A DNA stretch of 64,000 bases from an uncultured Gammaproteobacteria bacterium (GTDB lineage Bacteria; Pseudomonadota; Gammaproteobacteria; Coxiellales; Coxiellaceae), in the NCBI GenBank assembly GCA_902581285.1, contig CACHNP010000003.1:1-64000 (forward strand), written 5' to 3'. Below are positions 1 to 9,729 of this stretch, piece after piece (within the stretch, counting starts at the first letter, position 1; every line of letters begins with the position of its first letter). The position numbers were made by a program, and so were the translations under genes. The notes under the pieces are model-generated. The model did not search any database. It was not told where the DNA came from and was given only the letters and a program-made list of their open reading frames with translations.

Positions 1-702
1 CAGAATTTTACTCGTGATGCAGAATATTGGAGCAAGCAATTCATGGATTTGTATAAAGACGTTTTAGTTGATGGGGTTAAGGAAGAGAGCGTAACCGCGC
101 AGTATCGGGAAATTTATCTCAGTGATCTTGGCTTTCTTTCTAACAGTAATCATTGGGAAACATCCCCATACACCACATTGTGGTTCCAAACGAACTCATA
201 TTTTATCAGGGATAAGATAGGGGAAGTGGATCAGTTCCACGATGAACTTATGAAACAGTCATATTCAGAGTGGCTAAGTATGAATTGGTTCCTGAATAAC
301 CAAAATAGTTATCTAAATGACATTGATCAGTTCAAATTTTTCACTAAAGTGCTTTCTCAAGAAAAACTATGGCATCCTAAAACGGATACGTATCATGATA
401 GCTCGTTAGCGTATTATCTTGATGTTTATGTGAATAAGATAAAACAAGAAAATAATGAAGGCGATGTATACTTAGCACAGAATTTTTATGCAACACTATA
501 TGCAGTACTTGATGAAAAAAACATATCGACGAGATACTATGCTTTGTTTGATGCAAACAAGAAGCTGTTACCTCCTTGGTGGAAAGTGTTCGGCTTGTTT
601 TCAACGAAAATAGAAACATGTGCGAATGTTTATGAACGCTGTGCTAAAATCGATCAGGGTGAAGAGTGTAAGTTACTTAAGAAATGTGAACTCGACGATT
701 AA
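1..702 (+). CDS. Hypothetical protein, 5' end outside window
   Basis: The reading frame is open from the first base of the window to a TAA at 700-702, so the gene probably begins upstream; the first in-window ATG is at 43. About 233 residues are visible. The protein is rich in aromatic residues (many Tyr, Trp, Phe), with no signal peptide or membrane segment in the visible part, and ends in a Cys/Lys/Glu-rich tail with five cysteines in the last 30 or so residues. I do not recognise a family. It converges on the ABC permease gene that follows on the other strand, so it is not part of that operon. It could be the C-terminal part of a larger accessory protein. Confidence 0.6.
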   Translation, partial: QNFTRDAEYWSKQFMDLYKDVLVDGVKEESVTAQYREIYLSDLGFLSNSNHWETSPYTTLWFQTNSYFIRDKIGEVDQFHDELMKQSYSEWLSMNWFLNNQNSYLNDIDQFKFFTKVLSQEKLWHPKTDTYHDSSLAYYLDVYVNKIKQENNEGDVYLAQNFYATLYAVLDEKNISTRYYALFDANKKLLPPWWKVFGLFSTKIETCANVYERCAKIDQGEECKLLKKCELDD

Positions 703-751
703 CATCAGGGTAAACTTCGTTGCTTGATAAATTGTGTTGATGAAGGTTGTT

Positions 752-1474
752 TTAAGCTTGCCGCAAGTTCCTTCGTGTGTTGTATGACCACTGAGCGAGA
801 AGGTAAAACAACAGCGTGTATCCTGCCATCCACACCCACGGTAAGACAGTTGAGTCCCCCGCTTCGTAGTGACTCATCACAATACGTGCCCAGTGATGAC
901 CGGGTACGAGCATGCGCAAGTAAAGCCACCATCCATGATCAGGTATCATCCAGGCTGAAAACAGTAACATCAAATTTAAGAAAACAAACACACTGCGGCC
1001 TGAATCTGCGCTGACTCGATAGCCTAAGGCAACACCCAAAAATGCCATGGGAAGTGCACCACCCATGGCCGCGAGTATGGTGTAGAGTGTCATTTGCCAC
1101 GATAGTAGCATGCCATAAATGGCGATATTAGCACCCACAACCAAAATCAGGGCGACAAATGCTGATAGGGTTTTTTCGAGTACCGTACCAAGGATGCTAG
1201 CATAAGCCGGAGCCGGTAGCGTACGTAAATAGATGGTCCATTCACTAGAGCGCCTCATAGAAACTGACATACCTATCGATAAAAACATGACATTTTGTAC
1301 CGCGTAATTGCAAAACACCACAAATGATCCAATTTGATCGAAGTGAGTGGCGTTGTTGGAGTGACCGAAGAGTAAAAATAATAATACCGGGAAAATAATA
1401 CCAAAAATAAACGCCGAACGATTACGACAGAGATCAAGAATGGCATATTTGGTGTAGGTTGCTATCATACTCAT
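752..1474 (-). CDS. ABC-2 type transporter permease
   Basis: A 240-residue integral membrane protein with about six hydrophobic segments: residues ~20-37, ~50-70, ~100-120, ~125-150, ~160-180 and ~212-230. This is the layout of ABC-2 permeases, which form the channel of exporters for drugs, polysaccharides or lipids. The start codon overlaps the end of the upstream ATPase gene by 4 bases (ATGA), so the two are translationally coupled and should form one exporter. The substrate cannot be told from sequence. Family assignment rests on topology and on the ATPase partner. Confidence 0.85.
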   Translation of the reverse strand: MSMIATYTKYAILDLCRNRSAFIFGIIFPVLLFLLFGHSNNATHFDQIGSFVVFCNYAVQNVMFLSIGMSVSMRRSSEWTIYLRTLPAPAYASILGTVLEKTLSAFVALILVVGANIAIYGMLLSWQMTLYTILAAMGGALPMAFLGVALGYRVSADSGRSVFVFLNLMLLFSAWMIPDHGWWLYLRMLVPGHHWARIVMSHYEAGDSTVLPWVWMAGYTLLFYLLAQWSYNTRRNLRQA

Positions 1475-2355
1475 GTGTTGCCTGAAGTGTTATTGATATC
1501 GAGGAAAGCAGCCTCTAAGCTACTTTTGTGGACAACTAAATGCTCGAATGGAACTTGCTTGTCTACTAATTCACGAATCAATGCGTCGCTGTTGGTGGTT
1601 TCAAGGACGAAAGAATCAGCTGTCTGTGTGATTGCCTCCGCGTGCTTAAGAGATTGTGGGCAGGATTTGGCAGTGAAGGATATCGACATCATGCCGGATT
1701 CGGCAATGATCTCGGCAACCGTGCCTTGGGTTCGAATCACGCCATCGTCGAGAACGAGGACTCGAGAGGCCAGCTTTTCAGCTTCTTCTAAATAGTGGGT
1801 GGTCAATATTAAAGTGCCACCGTTCTCCACGTAAGTTCGAGTGATGTCCCACAAGGCGTGGCGTGATTGTACGTCTAAGCCGGTGGTGGGCTCATCCAAG
1901 AAAATGCATTTTGGATTGCCGATAAATGAGGAAGCAACAGCAACTCGTCGCTTTTGGCCGTATGACAAGCCAGCGGTGCATTGATCCGCTATTGTATTTA
2001 ATGAAAATCGTTCGATGGTGTCTGTCACACTGAGCGGGTTATCATAATGAGCAGCTACAAAGGCAAGTATTTCTTTCACCTTGAGTCCTTCTGGAAAGTC
2101 CGTGCCTTGTGGAGTCACACCAAGCTGAGCTTTAACAGACATGGCGCCTGGGGATTGATTGAAAAGGCGTGCGGTTCCACTATCGGCTTTCTCCAGTCCG
2201 AGTAAAATGTTCATTGTGGTGGTTTTTCCTGCGCCATTACAGCCCAATAAGGCGATGAGCTCACCAGACTCAATAGAAAAAGAGAGGCCTTTGAGAACAG
2301 ACTTGTGCCCAAATGACTTTTTAATGTCTTTTAGTTCAATGATGGGTGTTGGCAT
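1471..2355 (-). CDS. ABC transporter ATP-binding protein
   Basis: A 294-residue ATPase of the DrrA/CcmA-like class that energises ABC-2 permeases. It has a Walker A motif GCNGAGKTT at residues 38-46, a Q-loop region (GVTPQG), a signature LSYGQ near residue 130, and a Walker B plus D-loop CIFLDEPTTGLD near residue 155, followed by the switch His in LTTHYLEE. All catalytic motifs are intact. A C-terminal extension of about 70 residues follows the nucleotide-binding domain, as in drug-exporter ATPases. It is the first gene of a two-gene operon with the overlapping permease. The transported substrate is unknown. Confidence 0.92.
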   Translation of the reverse strand: MPTPIIELKDIKKSFGHKSVLKGLSFSIESGELIALLGCNGAGKTTTMNILLGLEKADSGTARLFNQSPGAMSVKAQLGVTPQGTDFPEGLKVKEILAFVAAHYDNPLSVTDTIERFSLNTIADQCTAGLSYGQKRRVAVASSFIGNPKCIFLDEPTTGLDVQSRHALWDITRTYVENGGTLILTTHYLEEAEKLASRVLVLDDGVIRTQGTVAEIIAESGMMSISFTAKSCPQSLKHAEAITQTADSFVLETTNSDALIRELVDKQVPFEHLVVHKSSLEAAFLDINNTSGNT

Positions 2356-2386
2356 TTTATTCCTTGCATAACAAGAGACTTATTAA

Positions 2387-3958
2387 TTATGTCACACGGT
2401 CAATAAAAAGTAATACGAGACCAGCGCTGATGATGATCGGGGCTGAGTGGTATTCGTAATACAAACTAGTGACGCCACCAATCATTGTTGCGAATCCAAG
2501 CACAAACAACCATGCCCTGTTTTTCTTGGTAACAATATTGGGCTGAGTGTTTGCCGTTTGTTTAAGGTAGCGCTCAAGGTTTACTGGTAAATCGATAAGA
2601 GCATCTAGATTGGGTTGCCACTGTTGACGGATCCGTCTTAACAGTGGTTTCGGCCCTTTTTGTTCTTTGACCCACTTTTTAATGAGAGGGTATGCCGTAT
2701 CCCATAAGTTTAAGTCAGGGTACAAGTTGCGTCCTAGAGCTTCAACACCCATGATGGTTTTTTGCAGTAGCATTAATTGTGGTTGCATGGGCATCTTGAA
2801 GTCACGAGCGACTTGGATTAGTTTCATTAAGGATAGGCCAAATGAGATTTCGTTGATTGGTTTTTCGAAGATGGGCTCAGCAATTGCACGGATCGCACTT
2901 GCGAATTGCTCAGCACGAGTGTCTTTTGGCACCCAGCCTGACTCAATATGGAGTCGAGCTACCTCGCCGTAATCGCGTTCAAAAAATGCCAACAAGTTCT
3001 GTGCGATATAGGCTTGGTCTTGTTTGCTGAGTTGCCCCATAATGCCAAAGTCGATACCAATATAACGAGGTGCTTTCGGGTCGCTGATATCCACAAATAA
3101 ATTACCCGGGTGCATGTCGGCATGAAAAAAGTTATCGCGCAGCAGTTGCGTGAAAAAAATATCAACGCCATTGGCGGCCAACTTTTCAAGATTGACTTGT
3201 TGTTTCTTGAGGGTCTCAACGTCGCTAATTTTAACGCCAAATACGCGCTCCATCACTAGAATGTTGGTGCGACAGTAATCCCAGTGGATTTCGGGTACAT
3301 ACATCTTATTTGAATGTTTAAAGTTGCGCTTTAGTAAGGAGGCATTTGCTGCTTCTCGCTGCATATCCAGTTCATTAAGGATGGTGTGCTCAAACTCAGC
3401 AACCAGTTCAGTCGGTTTAAGTTGGCTACTATTAACAAAGCTTGAGTTGATTAAACGTGCAATTGCGTATAAAAGCTTAATGTCTTTACGAATAGTTTTT
3501 CTGATACCGGGTCGTACTATCTTTAAAACAACTTGTTCACCTGTGAGAAGTTCAGCAGCATGAACTTGAGCGATGGAGGCAGTTGCTAAGGGGGTGGTTT
3601 CCACATGACGGAAAATCTCGCTAATTGGTTTTTTGAGGCAGCGCTCTACTACTGAAAATGCTTTTTCCGATGAGAACGAGGGGGTGTCGTCTTGCAGCTT
3701 TTCTAGTTCTTTGATGATGTCTTGTGGGAAAATATCGTTACGCAAAGACAACAGCTGGCCAAACTTGATATGAATGGGCCCGAGTTTTTCCAGGCAAATT
3801 CGTATTGCTTCGCCTCGCTTGTGCGGGTAGGCATAACTTAGAGGATTCAAGTAGGTTAATCTTCTCCAGCTGGGTTTCACCGAGCCGAGAACTTGTCTGT
3901 TACAGATATGGCGCAACAGATGCTTGCTAGTGACCAGCATTCTCCAAAGCGTTTTCAT
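2387..3958 (-). CDS. ubiB: Ubiquinone biosynthesis regulatory kinase-like UbiB
   Basis: A 523-residue member of the ABC1/ADCK/UbiB atypical kinase family, required for aerobic ubiquinone (CoQ8) synthesis at the inner membrane. The family KxGQ motif is seen in IKFGQLLSLR (residues ~65-74), then the alanine-rich nucleotide loop ASIAQVHAAEL, a VLKIVRPG lysine strand, the HPGN catalytic loop (ADMHPGNLF) and the IDFGIMG metal-binding motif. Two hydrophobic helices at the very C-terminus anchor it to the membrane. It is the last gene of ubiE-ubiJ-ubiB, one base after the ubiJ stop, the standard gammaproteobacterial order. Length is close to the usual 540 residues. Confidence 0.96.
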   Translation of the reverse strand: MKTLWRMLVTSKHLLRHICNRQVLGSVKPSWRRLTYLNPLSYAYPHKRGEAIRICLEKLGPIHIKFGQLLSLRNDIFPQDIIKELEKLQDDTPSFSSEKAFSVVERCLKKPISEIFRHVETTPLATASIAQVHAAELLTGEQVVLKIVRPGIRKTIRKDIKLLYAIARLINSSFVNSSQLKPTELVAEFEHTILNELDMQREAANASLLKRNFKHSNKMYVPEIHWDYCRTNILVMERVFGVKISDVETLKKQQVNLEKLAANGVDIFFTQLLRDNFFHADMHPGNLFVDISDPKAPRYIGIDFGIMGQLSKQDQAYIAQNLLAFFERDYGEVARLHIESGWVPKDTRAEQFASAIRAIAEPIFEKPINEISFGLSLMKLIQVARDFKMPMQPQLMLLQKTIMGVEALGRNLYPDLNLWDTAYPLIKKWVKEQKGPKPLLRRIRQQWQPNLDALIDLPVNLERYLKQTANTQPNIVTKKNRAWLFVLGFATMIGGVTSLYYEYHSAPIIISAGLVLLFIDRVT

Positions 3959-3959
3959 G

Positions 3960-4565
3960 TTAGGTTTCCTGTGATTGTAGCTTACTTATTTTGGCTTCAA
4001 TTTGGTGGGTGGCATTTTGAAGTTGCGCAATTTGAGTTTTAAATTCCGATAAGTGCCGCGGTTGAATGGCAATTTTCCCCTCTTGATGGCAATACTCTTT
4101 AACTTGACGACGAAAGCTCTGGCGTATTTTTTCTATGTTACTGCGTGTTTTTGTGGCGATGCGTGTGAGACGGTAGGCAAGCGGACCACCGATTCGCTTT
4201 GCAAGTAAACCTTCAATATCGATTTGGGTGTTTGAGAGAATTTGTCGCATGGTTTCACCTGCTTTGAAGTTACCGGCAATGGTGACGCTGCTGTTGCCGA
4301 CGGTTTGTTTCGCTTCTTCTCCTCGGGCGGTGTTCACCAGGTCGAGTAATTTGCCACTGATCTGTGTATCAACTTCGCCGTGCCACTCCGAAAACAAGCA
4401 GACAATGTCGTGTTGAATCTGACAAAAGATGCTGGTGTGCATGTCGGTGATGTGTAATTGAAATGTTTTTCCATCCAGTGTTTTGATTTCAGATTTCGTG
4501 ACTGGATCGTGCTCTAGTAAGGTGTTGATTGCTTTTTGCAGAGTGGAAGTTAGAAGTAGCATCAT
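3960..4565 (-). CDS. ubiJ: Ubiquinone biosynthesis accessory factor UbiJ (SCP2 domain)
   Basis: A 201-residue protein located between ubiE and ubiB, where UbiJ (YigP) is found in gammaproteobacteria. The N-terminal ~110 residues have the SCP2 sterol-carrier pattern (a strand-rich stretch ending in VTIAGNFKAGETMRQILS), which in UbiJ binds the isoprenoid tail of ubiquinone intermediates. The C-terminal third is a predicted coiled coil. Its ATG overlaps the ubiE stop (TAATG), so translation is coupled. Similarity to E. coli UbiJ is recognised mainly from domain layout and position. Confidence 0.88.
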   Translation of the reverse strand: MMLLLTSTLQKAINTLLEHDPVTKSEIKTLDGKTFQLHITDMHTSIFCQIQHDIVCLFSEWHGEVDTQISGKLLDLVNTARGEEAKQTVGNSSVTIAGNFKAGETMRQILSNTQIDIEGLLAKRIGGPLAYRLTRIATKTRSNIEKIRQSFRRQVKEYCHQEGKIAIQPRHLSEFKTQIAQLQNATHQIEAKISKLQSQET

Positions 4566-5311
4566 TAGTACTTGTATCCTTTATGTATGGCCACAATACC
4601 GCCAGTTAGGTTGATATGCGAGACATCACTAAACTGATTTTGTTGCATCAGTTGCGCTAGAGTCTGTTGATCAGGATGCATACGAATAGATTCAACTAAA
4701 TAACGGTAGCTGTCTTCGTCTTGGGTGATAACTTTGCCTACTTTCGGGATGACATTGAAAGAATACAGGTCGTAGAGATTTTGCAGCGTCTGATCGGTTG
4801 GTTTTGAAAATTCCAATATCACCAGTAAACCGCCAGGCTTTAGGCAACGGTAAATCTCTGCTAGTGCTTGTCCCTTGTTTGTCACGTTGCGCAACCCAAA
4901 TCCAATGATGACTCGATCAAACTGGTTGTCACTGAAAGGCATGGCTTCGGCATTAGCCTGAACGAATTCGATGTTGTCGAAAACGCCCTTATTGATTAAC
5001 CGGTTTTTTCCTTCTTGCAGCATTTCAGGGTTGATGTCTGACAAAATGATCCCACCTGGGGAGCGAATTCGTTTGTGGATTCTTAAGGCGAGGTCGCCGG
5101 TGCCGCCCGCCAAATCAAGTACTTGGTGGTGTGGTCGCACTGCTAAGTGGTTGATAGCTAGATCTTTCCATAAGCGGTGGAGGCCGAAGGACATCAGGTC
5201 GTTCATGATGTCATAGCGATTTGCGACGGAGCTGAAAACATGATTAACCCGGTTGACTTTGTCGGATTGCTTAACTTGCTCAAAACCGAAGTGTGTTTTT
5301 TGATCGTTCAT
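4565..5311 (-). CDS. ubiE: Ubiquinone/menaquinone methyltransferase UbiE
   Basis: A class I SAM-dependent C-methyltransferase acting in ubiquinone and menaquinone synthesis. The diagnostic N-terminus THFGFEQV, the NDLMSFGLHRLWK block, the SAM-binding motif DLAGGTGDLA and the motif IIGFGLRNV are all present; the protein ends GGIVAIHKGYKY as usual. I place the start at the ATG at 5311 (248 residues) because the family alignment begins just before THFGF; an in-frame ATG 12 codons upstream would add a non-conserved extension. A TATTAT-like -10 element lies only ~10-15 bases upstream of this ATG, so the mRNA leader may be very short. First gene of ubiE-ubiJ-ubiB. Confidence 0.95.
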   Translation of the reverse strand: MNDQKTHFGFEQVKQSDKVNRVNHVFSSVANRYDIMNDLMSFGLHRLWKDLAINHLAVRPHHQVLDLAGGTGDLALRIHKRIRSPGGIILSDINPEMLQEGKNRLINKGVFDNIEFVQANAEAMPFSDNQFDRVIIGFGLRNVTNKGQALAEIYRCLKPGGLLVILEFSKPTDQTLQNLYDLYSFNVIPKVGKVITQDEDSYRYLVESIRMHPDQQTLAQLMQQNQFSDVSHINLTGGIVAIHKGYKY

Positions 5312-5416
5312 AGGCGATATAATAGCCCACATGTTCGACGGCCACAATATCTATTTGGCGATTACTGCGAGTCGTGTTAAAGTGTATAAAAAATACAGCT
5401 TATAAGGGGGGGAGCA

Positions 5417-6628
5417 TTGGTTGTCGTTTTTTTGGATCTGGATGGCGTGGTATTACCTATCGCCAACTCTGATGACGCCATTTATAAGTATGCGAGTGAA
5501 ACAACAGATGGGCCGGTCGCCAAGGTTGGTAGGCTGATTAATCCCAGTGTTATGAGTTTTTTGAGTGAGTTATATGCTAATTGTGACTTGCTCAATGTGG
5601 TGCTGATTACTCATCGTGATGTGCACAAAGATTCCCTGGAACGAACTATTCTAAGGTCAGTAAAACTGCCTCCAAACTTGACCGCGACTGAATTTGCTTG
5701 CGATTATTTAAAGTCACAGTTTGCGGGCAGTCGATTTAAAATTGACGTTGTGACTCGTTTTTCAGAAGCGCCGTCGATGGCAGAATCCTATTTGGCGGAG
5801 GCTTTTGAGTTAGGTCGTTGTTTAAAGAGTGACGAGCATGTTCAATCATTACAACGTAAGTTATACGCACAAGAGAACCAGCCACATTTAGCTGAGTGGC
5901 GTCAGGCAACAACGGATAATAAAAATTTGATGCTAAAAAAGTATATCTCTAAGCATGAGCAGTTTCGGGAATGCGGTCCGATTTACTTTTTTGAAGATCG
6001 ACAGGTGTTGATTGATCGCGCGAATGAGATGGTAGAAGAGAATGATCAAGATTTATCTGGTGTCACGTTTGTGCCTGTTTGGTACCCACCTTACACGCCT
6101 GAGCGTCAGCTTGATTTGCCTGTGGTTGCTTGCTGCTCACAGGTTCGGTCGTTGGTATTTGAATCTGCTGAGTACCAGGCTTTAGAACAGTACGCGAATG
6201 CTCAAACAACATGTGAAAAGCTGAATTCATCAGGTACGCATCAGGAACGTGCGAAGTCGCTGTTGTTGTTGTTTAAATCTGAGGGTGATAACTTAGTGTT
6301 ATTTTATTTGGCGTTGGACTTTAATCGTCGTTTGTTTCTAGGTCAGGTTAATGAGAACGAGCGTCGAGAGCTGTTTACATTATTTTTTACTAAAATGGGA
6401 TGTAATTTGCAGGTAAAGCAATTGACCTCTGTGCCAAGCGCCGGTACCAGCTCAAGATCTTTCTTTAACACGCTTCAGCCTAAGTCATCTTCTCCGACAA
6501 GTCGTCATGTGTCTCGTTTTTACGGCATTATTTCTCGGTTGCAAGAAGAAATAAAGCAAGAGAGCAATGCTGTTTTTTTTAGTCAGTATCAATCGCTTGA
6601 TCAAGGTCAAAATAATAGTATGAAGTGA
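5417..6628 (+). CDS. Hypothetical protein with N-terminal HAD-like phosphatase motif
   Basis: A 403-residue protein opening with a hydrophobic strand and a DLDGVV motif (Asp7, Asp9), the nucleophile and acid/base pair of haloacid-dehalogenase-superfamily phosphatases. A later FFEDR segment near residue 195 resembles HAD motif IV, so residues 1-220 may be a HAD domain with an inserted helical cap. The remaining ~180 residues are helical, Ser-rich near the end, and unfamiliar. Translation most likely starts at the TTG at 5417: an A-AGGGGGGGAG ribosome-binding site lies just upstream and no ATG precedes the HAD motif. It is divergent from ubiE. The function is not known; phosphatase activity is inference from two motifs. 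Confidence 0.75.
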   Translation: MVVVFLDLDGVVLPIANSDDAIYKYASETTDGPVAKVGRLINPSVMSFLSELYANCDLLNVVLITHRDVHKDSLERTILRSVKLPPNLTATEFACDYLKSQFAGSRFKIDVVTRFSEAPSMAESYLAEAFELGRCLKSDEHVQSLQRKLYAQENQPHLAEWRQATTDNKNLMLKKYISKHEQFRECGPIYFFEDRQVLIDRANEMVEENDQDLSGVTFVPVWYPPYTPERQLDLPVVACCSQVRSLVFESAEYQALEQYANAQTTCEKLNSSGTHQERAKSLLLLFKSEGDNLVLFYLALDFNRRLFLGQVNENERRELFTLFFTKMGCNLQVKQLTSVPSAGTSSRSFFNTLQPKSSSPTSRHVSRFYGIISRLQEEIKQESNAVFFSQYQSLDQGQNNSMK

Positions 6629-6666
6629 TTCATGTAATTGTATTATCACAATGTGTTCTGGCCGTG

Positions 6667-8268
6667 CTATTTTTCCACTCGAAAGTGTTGGTTGATATAA
6701 GCAAAATTTACAGCGTTAATGTAAGCGGTGATAGTGGCAAGAAGAAGATCGTTATGGTTTGATTTTCCGATGTGGCTGGATTCATTGTGTCGAATGATAA
6801 CGGTGCTTCGATAGCGGTCGTTTGTGCTTTTATGTTTACAAGCTTGTGATGACAAGCTTTCTATTTCAATACTGGGGAAGTGTTTATTGACGGTTTGGTT
6901 CAGTAGATTTAAAGGAGAATCGTTTGAAGTTGAGGATAATTCGCAGTGCTGTTGATGAAAAAATTGACCGATTAATTGAAGTGTTATATGGTTTTCTTTG
7001 CATCTTTTATAGCTGATACTTTTACATTGTATTGGAGCATAGAATTCGTGGTGCGTAGAGATGATTTCTTCATCCTCGATGTGTTTCTCTGCATCGCCAT
7101 GTTTGTTTTTGATAAGCTGGGTAAGCGCAACTTTATCTTTAGTGTGACAAAAGAATCCTTTTGACTGCAATACTGCTTGCATGTGATTGCTGCCACTAAA
7201 TGGCCCGAAGGTGAGTCGCATTGTTTGCCCAACTTCTTTGGGGGAGAATGTATTGTAAACGTTGGGGTTATTCAATAGCGCACTGGTGTGTCCTCCAGAT
7301 GAATGTCTAGCAATATTGTCACCAACAATCGGTTGGTGTGGTTGTCTAATTAGCATGTTGTCTGCCACGAAGTCTGATATGACTTTGAGGTAGCTAGGGC
7401 GTGTTTTTGTGGTGAAGTCGAGTTTTTTTTCAGCGCTGGAACCAAATTTTTTCAATGCCATGATACATTGTTCGATTGCCACGTTTCCCGCTCTTTCTCC
7501 AACACCGTTGATGCATCCTTCAATTTGCCTAGCGGGTCCATTAAATACTGACTGCAACGTGTTTTCAAGTGCCAGTCCAAGGTCGTTATGACAGTGAGCG
7601 GACCATAAAATATCGTGTTTTGGAAATTCACTTTTTAACTGAGAGGCAAATTGATTCATGATATTGACGAAATAGTGCTTCCCTTGCCAGTGGCTAGCAC
7701 TGCCGATGGTGTCTGGGCAGGTGATAACCGATGCGCCAGCATCAATCGCTGCGCGACAGAGGTCAAGTCCAAAATCCACGTTAGGACCAATCTCGGAAAA
7801 CCCTTCCAGAGCGAACTGAATAGAAAACCCGGATTGATGGGCCATCGAGAAAAGCCGGGTGATACGATTAATTATCGTGTTTTTGTCTTGAGCAAGTTTA
7901 CCCAGTGATGCGTGCATTAGGGCTGGTGAGATTGGGACGTAGCAATATATTTGTGCTTTATTGGTTTTAACAGCGGGCAGTAGTGCTTTCATTGTGGTTT
8001 GAAGTTGGTCTTCTCTTAGTTGACACAGTGCGCATATCGTCATCGGAGAATGCTGGAGAGTTAGGTCACGTGTGATGGTGTGGACGCTCTCAAAGTGTGT
8101 TTTGCTAGAAGATGGAAATCCGGCATCCAGTACATCAATCCCAAGGTTGTGTGCGTGCTGAGCATATGCAATTTGCTTTTTTTGAGACATGCTGGCGCCA
8201 GGTGCTTGCTGCCCATCACGTAAAGTGGTATCGAGAATGAGTATCTGTTGGGGCTTTAAGCGGGGCAT
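6667..8268 (-). CDS. leuA: 2-isopropylmalate synthase
   Basis: Condenses acetyl-CoA with 2-oxoisovalerate, the first committed step of leucine synthesis. The 533-residue protein starts with the catalytic DTTLRDGQQAPGAS motif (residues 13-26). It continues with the HMGL-type TIM barrel, including the metal-binding HCHNDLGLA and the NGVGERAGN signature, and ends with a C-terminal LeuA allosteric domain (RSTVIIRH ... LLATITAYINAVN). The regulatory domain suggests leucine feedback control. A CAGGAGT ribosome-binding site precedes the ATG. It stands alone: no leuB, leuC or leuD nearby. A close relative such as homocitrate synthase is less likely given the E. coli LeuA-like motifs. Confidence 0.92.
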   Translation of the reverse strand: MPRLKPQQILILDTTLRDGQQAPGASMSQKKQIAYAQHAHNLGIDVLDAGFPSSSKTHFESVHTITRDLTLQHSPMTICALCQLREDQLQTTMKALLPAVKTNKAQIYCYVPISPALMHASLGKLAQDKNTIINRITRLFSMAHQSGFSIQFALEGFSEIGPNVDFGLDLCRAAIDAGASVITCPDTIGSASHWQGKHYFVNIMNQFASQLKSEFPKHDILWSAHCHNDLGLALENTLQSVFNGPARQIEGCINGVGERAGNVAIEQCIMALKKFGSSAEKKLDFTTKTRPSYLKVISDFVADNMLIRQPHQPIVGDNIARHSSGGHTSALLNNPNVYNTFSPKEVGQTMRLTFGPFSGSNHMQAVLQSKGFFCHTKDKVALTQLIKNKHGDAEKHIEDEEIISTHHEFYAPIQCKSISYKRCKENHITLQLIGQFFHQQHCELSSTSNDSPLNLLNQTVNKHFPSIEIESLSSQACKHKSTNDRYRSTVIIRHNESSHIGKSNHNDLLLATITAYINAVNFAYINQHFRVEK

Positions 8269-8313
8269 CTTTACTCCTGTTACTCATATATGATAGCGGT
8301 TTGTGGCAAAAAC

Positions 8314-8347
8314 ACAAAAAAAACCCACGTCAAGCGTGGGTTTTTTT
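8314..8347 (-). terminator. Rho-independent terminator of the hslVU operon
   Basis: A perfect 6-bp stem (cccacg at 8324-8329, cgtggg at 8335-8340) with a 5-base loop is flanked by an A-run on the left and a T-run on the right, extending the pairing. Read on the minus strand it follows the hslU stop by about 15 bases and is followed by a U-tract. The symmetric A/T flanks mean it could work in both directions. Confidence 0.9.
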
Positions 8348-8361
8348 AATTTCTAATCAGC

Positions 8362-9714
8362 TTATAAAATGGAGCGACTTAAATCTTCGTCTTCGGCCAG
8401 GTCGGCGAGTTGGCTATCAACGTAAGTTGCGTCGATCAGCTGGTTCTTTTCCGTTCCATCACTGGCGTCAAAAGAGATTTTTTCTAATAGACGCTCCATG
8501 ATTGTGTGCAGTCGACGTGCGCCGATATTTTCAGCTTTATCATTGACTTGTTGAGCCACTTCGGCAATTCGCTGAATACCCGCGTCATTAAATGACAAGT
8601 CAAACCCTTCGGTTTCCATCAGAGCTGTGTACTGTTCTGTCAGTGATGCCTTTGGCTCTGTGAGTATACGCACGAAGTCGTTAACCTTGAGTGAATTCAG
8701 TTCCACTCTGATAGGCAGTCGGCCTTGCAATTCGGGTACCAAGTCAGAGGGTTTTGCAAGGTGAAATGCACCAGAGGCAATAAATAAGATATGGTCAGTT
8801 TTCACCATACCGTGCTTGGTGAAAACAGTCGAGCCTTCCACTAGAGGCAATAAGTCTCGTTGCACACCTTCTCGTGAAACATCACCGCCACCCATGTCAG
8901 GGCGTTTTACAATTTTGTCAATTTCATCGATGAACACAATGCCGTTTTCTTCTGCATTTTTGATCGCCTGCGCTTTGATCTCGTCTTCGTTAACCATTTT
9001 CGCGGCTTCTTCTTCGGTTAAAGCCTTGAATGCCTCTTTAATTTTGAGTCGACGTTTTTTGCTTTTTTTCTTATTGACGCTTTCCATCATGCTTTGCAAT
9101 TGCCCGACCATTTCTTCCATGCCGGGAGGGCCCATAATTTCAAATCCGTTACCACGCGCTGAAATGTTGATCTCAATTTCCTTGTCGTCAAGCTGACCTT
9201 CGCGGAATTTCTTGCGATAGAGTTGGCGTGTTGCAGATTCTTTTTCTTTGGGTTCATCGTTTTCTTCACCTTCAAATTCACCATGTGCGTTGGGCACGAG
9301 GATATCTAAGATGCGTTCCTCTGCCGCCTCTTCTGCCAAACTGGTGACTTTGCGCATTTCTCGCTCGCGCGTCATTTTGATTGAAATGTCCATCAGGTCA
9401 CGCACAATCGACTCAACGTCTCGTCCAACGTAGCCCACTTCCGTGAATTTGGTTGCTTCTACCTTAAGGAAAGGAGCGTCGGCAAGATCTGCTAAACGTC
9501 TTGAAATCTCGGTTTTACCACACCCTGTTGGTCCAATCATGAGAATGTTCTTTGGCGTGATTTCTTTGCGTAATTCTTCGTTTACTTGTGATCGACGCCA
9601 GCGATTTCGCAGAGCAATGGCGACGGCGCGTTTGGCTTCATGTTGACCAACAATGTAGTTATCTAGTTCAGAAACAATTTCTTTGGGTGTCATGGATTGA
9701 TTTATTTCGGTCAT
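8362..9714 (-). CDS. hslU: HslU, ATPase subunit of the HslUV protease
   Basis: AAA+ unfoldase that feeds substrates to the HslV peptidase in the cytoplasm. Walker [10 protein letters not shown] is at residues 61-69, Walker [13 protein letters not shown] near residue 255, sensor/arginine-finger regions ([26 protein letters not shown]) follow, and the C-terminal tail EDLSRSIL that inserts between HslV subunits to activate them is present. An acidic and a basic stretch in the I-domain (around residues 150-230) match the family. Length 450 is normal. It follows hslV by 15 bases and ends before a strong terminator. Confidence 0.98.
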   Translation of the reverse strand: MTEINQSMTPKEIVSELDNYIVGQHEAKRAVAIALRNRWRRSQVNEELRKEITPKNILMIGPTGCGKTEISRRLADLADAPFLKVEATKFTEVGYVGRDVESIVRDLMDISIKMTREREMRKVTSLAEEAAEERILDILVPNAHGEFEGEENDEPKEKESATRQLYRKKFREGQLDDKEIEINISARGNGFEIMGPPGMEEMVGQLQSMMESVNKKKSKKRRLKIKEAFKALTEEEAAKMVNEDEIKAQAIKNAEENGIVFIDEIDKIVKRPDMGGGDVSREGVQRDLLPLVEGSTVFTKHGMVKTDHILFIASGAFHLAKPSDLVPELQGRLPIRVELNSLKVNDFVRILTEPKASLTEQYTALMETEGFDLSFNDAGIQRIAEVAQQVNDKAENIGARRLHTIMERLLEKISFDASDGTEKNQLIDATYVDSQLADLAEDEDLSRSIL

Positions 9715-9729
9715 AATTATCTCACTTGT

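Noticed and set aside
724-1014. Plus-strand frame opposite the ABC permease
   Set aside because: Antisense shadow of a clear membrane protein; no ribosome-binding site and no coherent protein features.
8816-9196. Plus-strand 126-codon frame inside hslU
   Set aside because: Antisense shadow of a highly conserved gene.
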